Shown here piece after piece: positions 62,671 through 64,000 of a stretch of 64,000 nucleotides of DNA; positions within the stretch are counted from its first letter, which is position 1, and the number at the start of each line of letters is the position of its first letter. Both the position numbers and the translations under genes were made by a program. The notes below the pieces were generated by a model. The model saw only the letters and a program-made list of their open reading frames with translations, was not told the origin of the DNA and searched no databases. This DNA is from Secundilactobacillus silagincola. Its GTDB lineage: Bacteria > Bacillota > Bacilli > Lactobacillales > Lactobacillaceae. The stretch spans positions 248,001 through 312,000 of the forward strand of contig NZ_BCMJ01000002.1 of NCBI RefSeq assembly GCF_002583405.1. The letters run 5' to 3'.

Positions 62671-63555
62671 CTAGATTCCGCGATCAGCCATTTTTTGGTC
62701 GTCCGTCAAAGTTGAGATATCGATACCCTTCATTGGCTTACCCAGATTTTCGGAGACTTTTGCGATTAATTTCCAATCGGTAGGGTGCGCTGTTGCGGTG
62801 ACAATCGCTTTGGCGAATTTTGCGGGATTTTCAGAATGAAAAATACCGGAACCAACGAAGATACCATCGGCGCCTAAGTTCATCATCAGTGCAGCGTCAG
62901 CGGGTGTAGCTACACCACCGGCTGCAAAGTTCACAACGGGTAATTTACCTAAATCATGAACTTGTTTGACTAAATCGTAAGGTGCTCGCAAGTCGCGGCT
63001 GATTGACATTAATTGGTCAGGGTTTGCGCCAACCACGTGACTGATTTGTTCGTTAACTTTTTCCATGTGGCGAACGGCTTCGATGATGTTACCGGTACCG
63101 GGTTCACCCTTGGTTCGCAACATCGAAGCACCTTCACCGATTCGGCGGAGTGCTTCGCCTAAATTACGGCAGCCGCATACGAAGGGGATTTTATAGTCAT
63201 TTTTATTAATGTGGTAGTTGTCATCCGCGGGAGTTAAGACTTCACTCTCGTCTATGTAGTCAACACCAATGGCTTCCAGAATTCGCGCTTCAGCGATGTG
63301 GCCGATCCGCACCTTCGCCATGACTGGGATGGTGACGGCATCCATGATAGCCTTGATCATCGCTGGATCAGACATCCGTGCTACACCACCTGCTGCTCGG
63401 ATATCTGAAGGTACCCGCTCCAGCGCCATCACGGCGACGGCACCAGCAGCTTCCGCAACCTTAGCCTGTTCCACGTTAGCGACGTCCATGATGACGCCGC
63501 CTTTTTGCATCTGTGCCATACCTCGTTTAACCGTAGTTGTGCCTGTTTCTGTCAT
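62671..63555 (-). CDS. pdxS: Pyridoxal 5'-phosphate synthase lyase subunit
   Basis: Builds PLP from ribose 5-phosphate, glyceraldehyde 3-phosphate and ammonia. ATG 63555 ([20 protein letters not shown]) has AGAGGG about 8 nt upstream, giving 294 residues. The TIM-barrel hallmarks are [21 protein letters not shown], the Schiff-base Lys in [10 protein letters not shown], and the C-terminal phosphate loop [30 protein letters not shown]. It forms the 12+12 PdxS-PdxT complex with the next gene. De novo B6 synthesis is uncommon in lactobacilli, many of which need B6. Confidence 0.96.
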   Translation of the reverse strand: MTETGTTTVKRGMAQMQKGGVIMDVANVEQAKVAEAAGAVAVMALERVPSDIRAAGGVARMSDPAMIKAIMDAVTIPVMAKVRIGHIAEARILEAIGVDYIDESEVLTPADDNYHINKNDYKIPFVCGCRNLGEALRRIGEGASMLRTKGEPGTGNIIEAVRHMEKVNEQISHVVGANPDQLMSISRDLRAPYDLVKQVHDLGKLPVVNFAAGGVATPADAALMMNLGADGIFVGSGIFHSENPAKFAKAIVTATAHPTDWKLIAKVSENLGKPMKGIDISTLTDDQKMADRGI

Positions 63556-63582
63556 AATCAAGCCCTCTTCTCTAGAAATTAG

Positions 63583-63610
63583 TTACATACTAGGGCACAG
63601 CGTTTATAAT
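63583..63610 (+). promoter_or_regulatory. pdxR promoter
   Basis: TTACAT (63583-63588), 16 nt, TATAAT (63605-63610), about 59 nt before the pdxR start. Confidence 0.55.
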
Positions 63611-63620
63611 AGAAACAACC

Positions 63621-63648
63621 AATTGGATGGTAAATTACCCATCCAATT
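63621..63648. promoter_or_regulatory. Inverted repeat in the pdxS-pdxR gap, PdxR operator candidate
   Basis: AATTGGATGG (63621-63630) and CCATCCAATT (63639-63648) are perfect 10-bp arms around 8 nt. It lies just downstream of the pdxR -10 and overlaps a possible pdxS -35 (TTTACC, with TATTAT 17 nt on). One bound regulator could repress its own gene and act on pdxST. Confidence 0.55.
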
Positions 63649-63668
63649 TAATCAAAGAGGGTGACAAC

Positions 63669-64000
63669 ATGAAGTGGCAACTTCCAGGTGGTTCGCAAGC
63701 GTTATACATCAAAGTGATTACGCTGATTACGGACGCTATTAATAATGGTGATCTGATTCCTGGCCAGCAGTTACCGGCAGAACGGCAATTAGCTCAGATG
63801 CTGTCGGTGAATCGCTCGACCATTCAGCAGGCGTTAAACGAATTGGTCAGCAACGGGCTATTGACCCGCAAACGTGGCAGTGGCACTTGGGTCAGCATGG
63901 ATAAGTGGGGAATCTTAACTGAAAATGTCAATTGGCGAATGTACCTTGCCGCTAATCGATTTGGTGATCCTGAGAGTTATTTGCAGCAATTACGGGAACT
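63669..64000 (+). CDS. pdxR: MocR/GntR-type regulator PdxR (C-terminal part beyond window)
   Basis: The first 110 codons of a protein that runs off the right edge: MKWQLPGGSQALYIKVITLI, then a GntR winged helix with PGQQLPAERQLAQMLSVNRS and GLLTRKRGSGTWV. GntR-family regulators divergent from pdxST are normally MocR types with a C-terminal aminotransferase-fold domain that binds PLP and controls pdxST. That domain would lie outside the window. GAGGG lies about 8 nt before the ATG. Confidence 0.85.
   Translation, partial: MKWQLPGGSQALYIKVITLITDAINNGDLIPGQQLPAERQLAQMLSVNRSTIQQALNELVSNGLLTRKRGSGTWVSMDKWGILTENVNWRMYLAANRFGDPESYLQQLRE

Overview
The window looks like chromosome of a lactobacillus (Lactobacillaceae, probably a heterofermentative environmental or sourdough-type lineage). 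The evidence is the gene set: PepX and PepI peptidases, an Opp oligopeptide system, a NapA-type antiporter, HelD, YfmM-type ABC-F, a fused hydroxycinnamate-reductase-like flavoprotein with a divergent LysR regulator, PdxST with a divergent MocR regulator, and a type I-E CRISPR-Cas system with a Cas2-DEDDh exonuclease fusion. Ribosome binding sites are strong and GTG/TTG starts are frequent. Species cannot be fixed from the sequence alone.

Layout. 1-2.1 kb: a minus-strand ABC importer (TrpX/TrpY-like) behind a leader that encodes a 14-residue peptide with a Trp codon and ends in an intrinsic terminator. 2.2-13.5 kb: CPBP protease, VOC protein, ABC-F ATPase, L,D-transpeptidase, PepI, PepX, NapA-like antiporter, APC amino-acid permease, Nudix hydrolase and a guanylate-kinase-like protein. 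13.6-17.3 kb: a Fur-family regulator, an intact TnpB element with its omega-RNA region, a Ser/Thr/Asn-rich anchored protein and a membrane protein. 17.3-21.3 kb: a polar amino-acid ABC importer bracketed by near-identical long hairpin repeats. 21.4-31 kb: a secreted beta-helix protein, HflX and the oppABCDF operon. 31-45.4 kb: ABC exporter, alpha/beta hydrolase, LysR plus flavoprotein reductase, phosphatase plus CPA2 antiporter, HelD, CoaA and GuaA.

The accessory part is 45.4-61.9 kb. A second, unrelated TnpB element sits between the remaining 3' halves of a LysR gene and a PhzF gene. An orphan EutJ-like gene with an upstream cre-like site follows. Next come a small decaying CRISPR array, a dead third TnpB copy that runs directly into the cas3 start, the complete cas3-casABCDE-cas1-cas2 operon, and a second CRISPR array (eight identical repeats, then a decaying tail) that starts 29 nt after cas2. 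The window ends with pdxS-pdxT and the divergent pdxR, which share a control region containing a perfect inverted repeat.

The features best worth pursuing are the Trp-codon leader/attenuator, the omega-RNA covariation between two TnpB copies (one abutting cas3), the CRISPR leader overlapping the cas2 3' end with two repeat types, and the hairpin repeat family flanking the amino-acid transporter.
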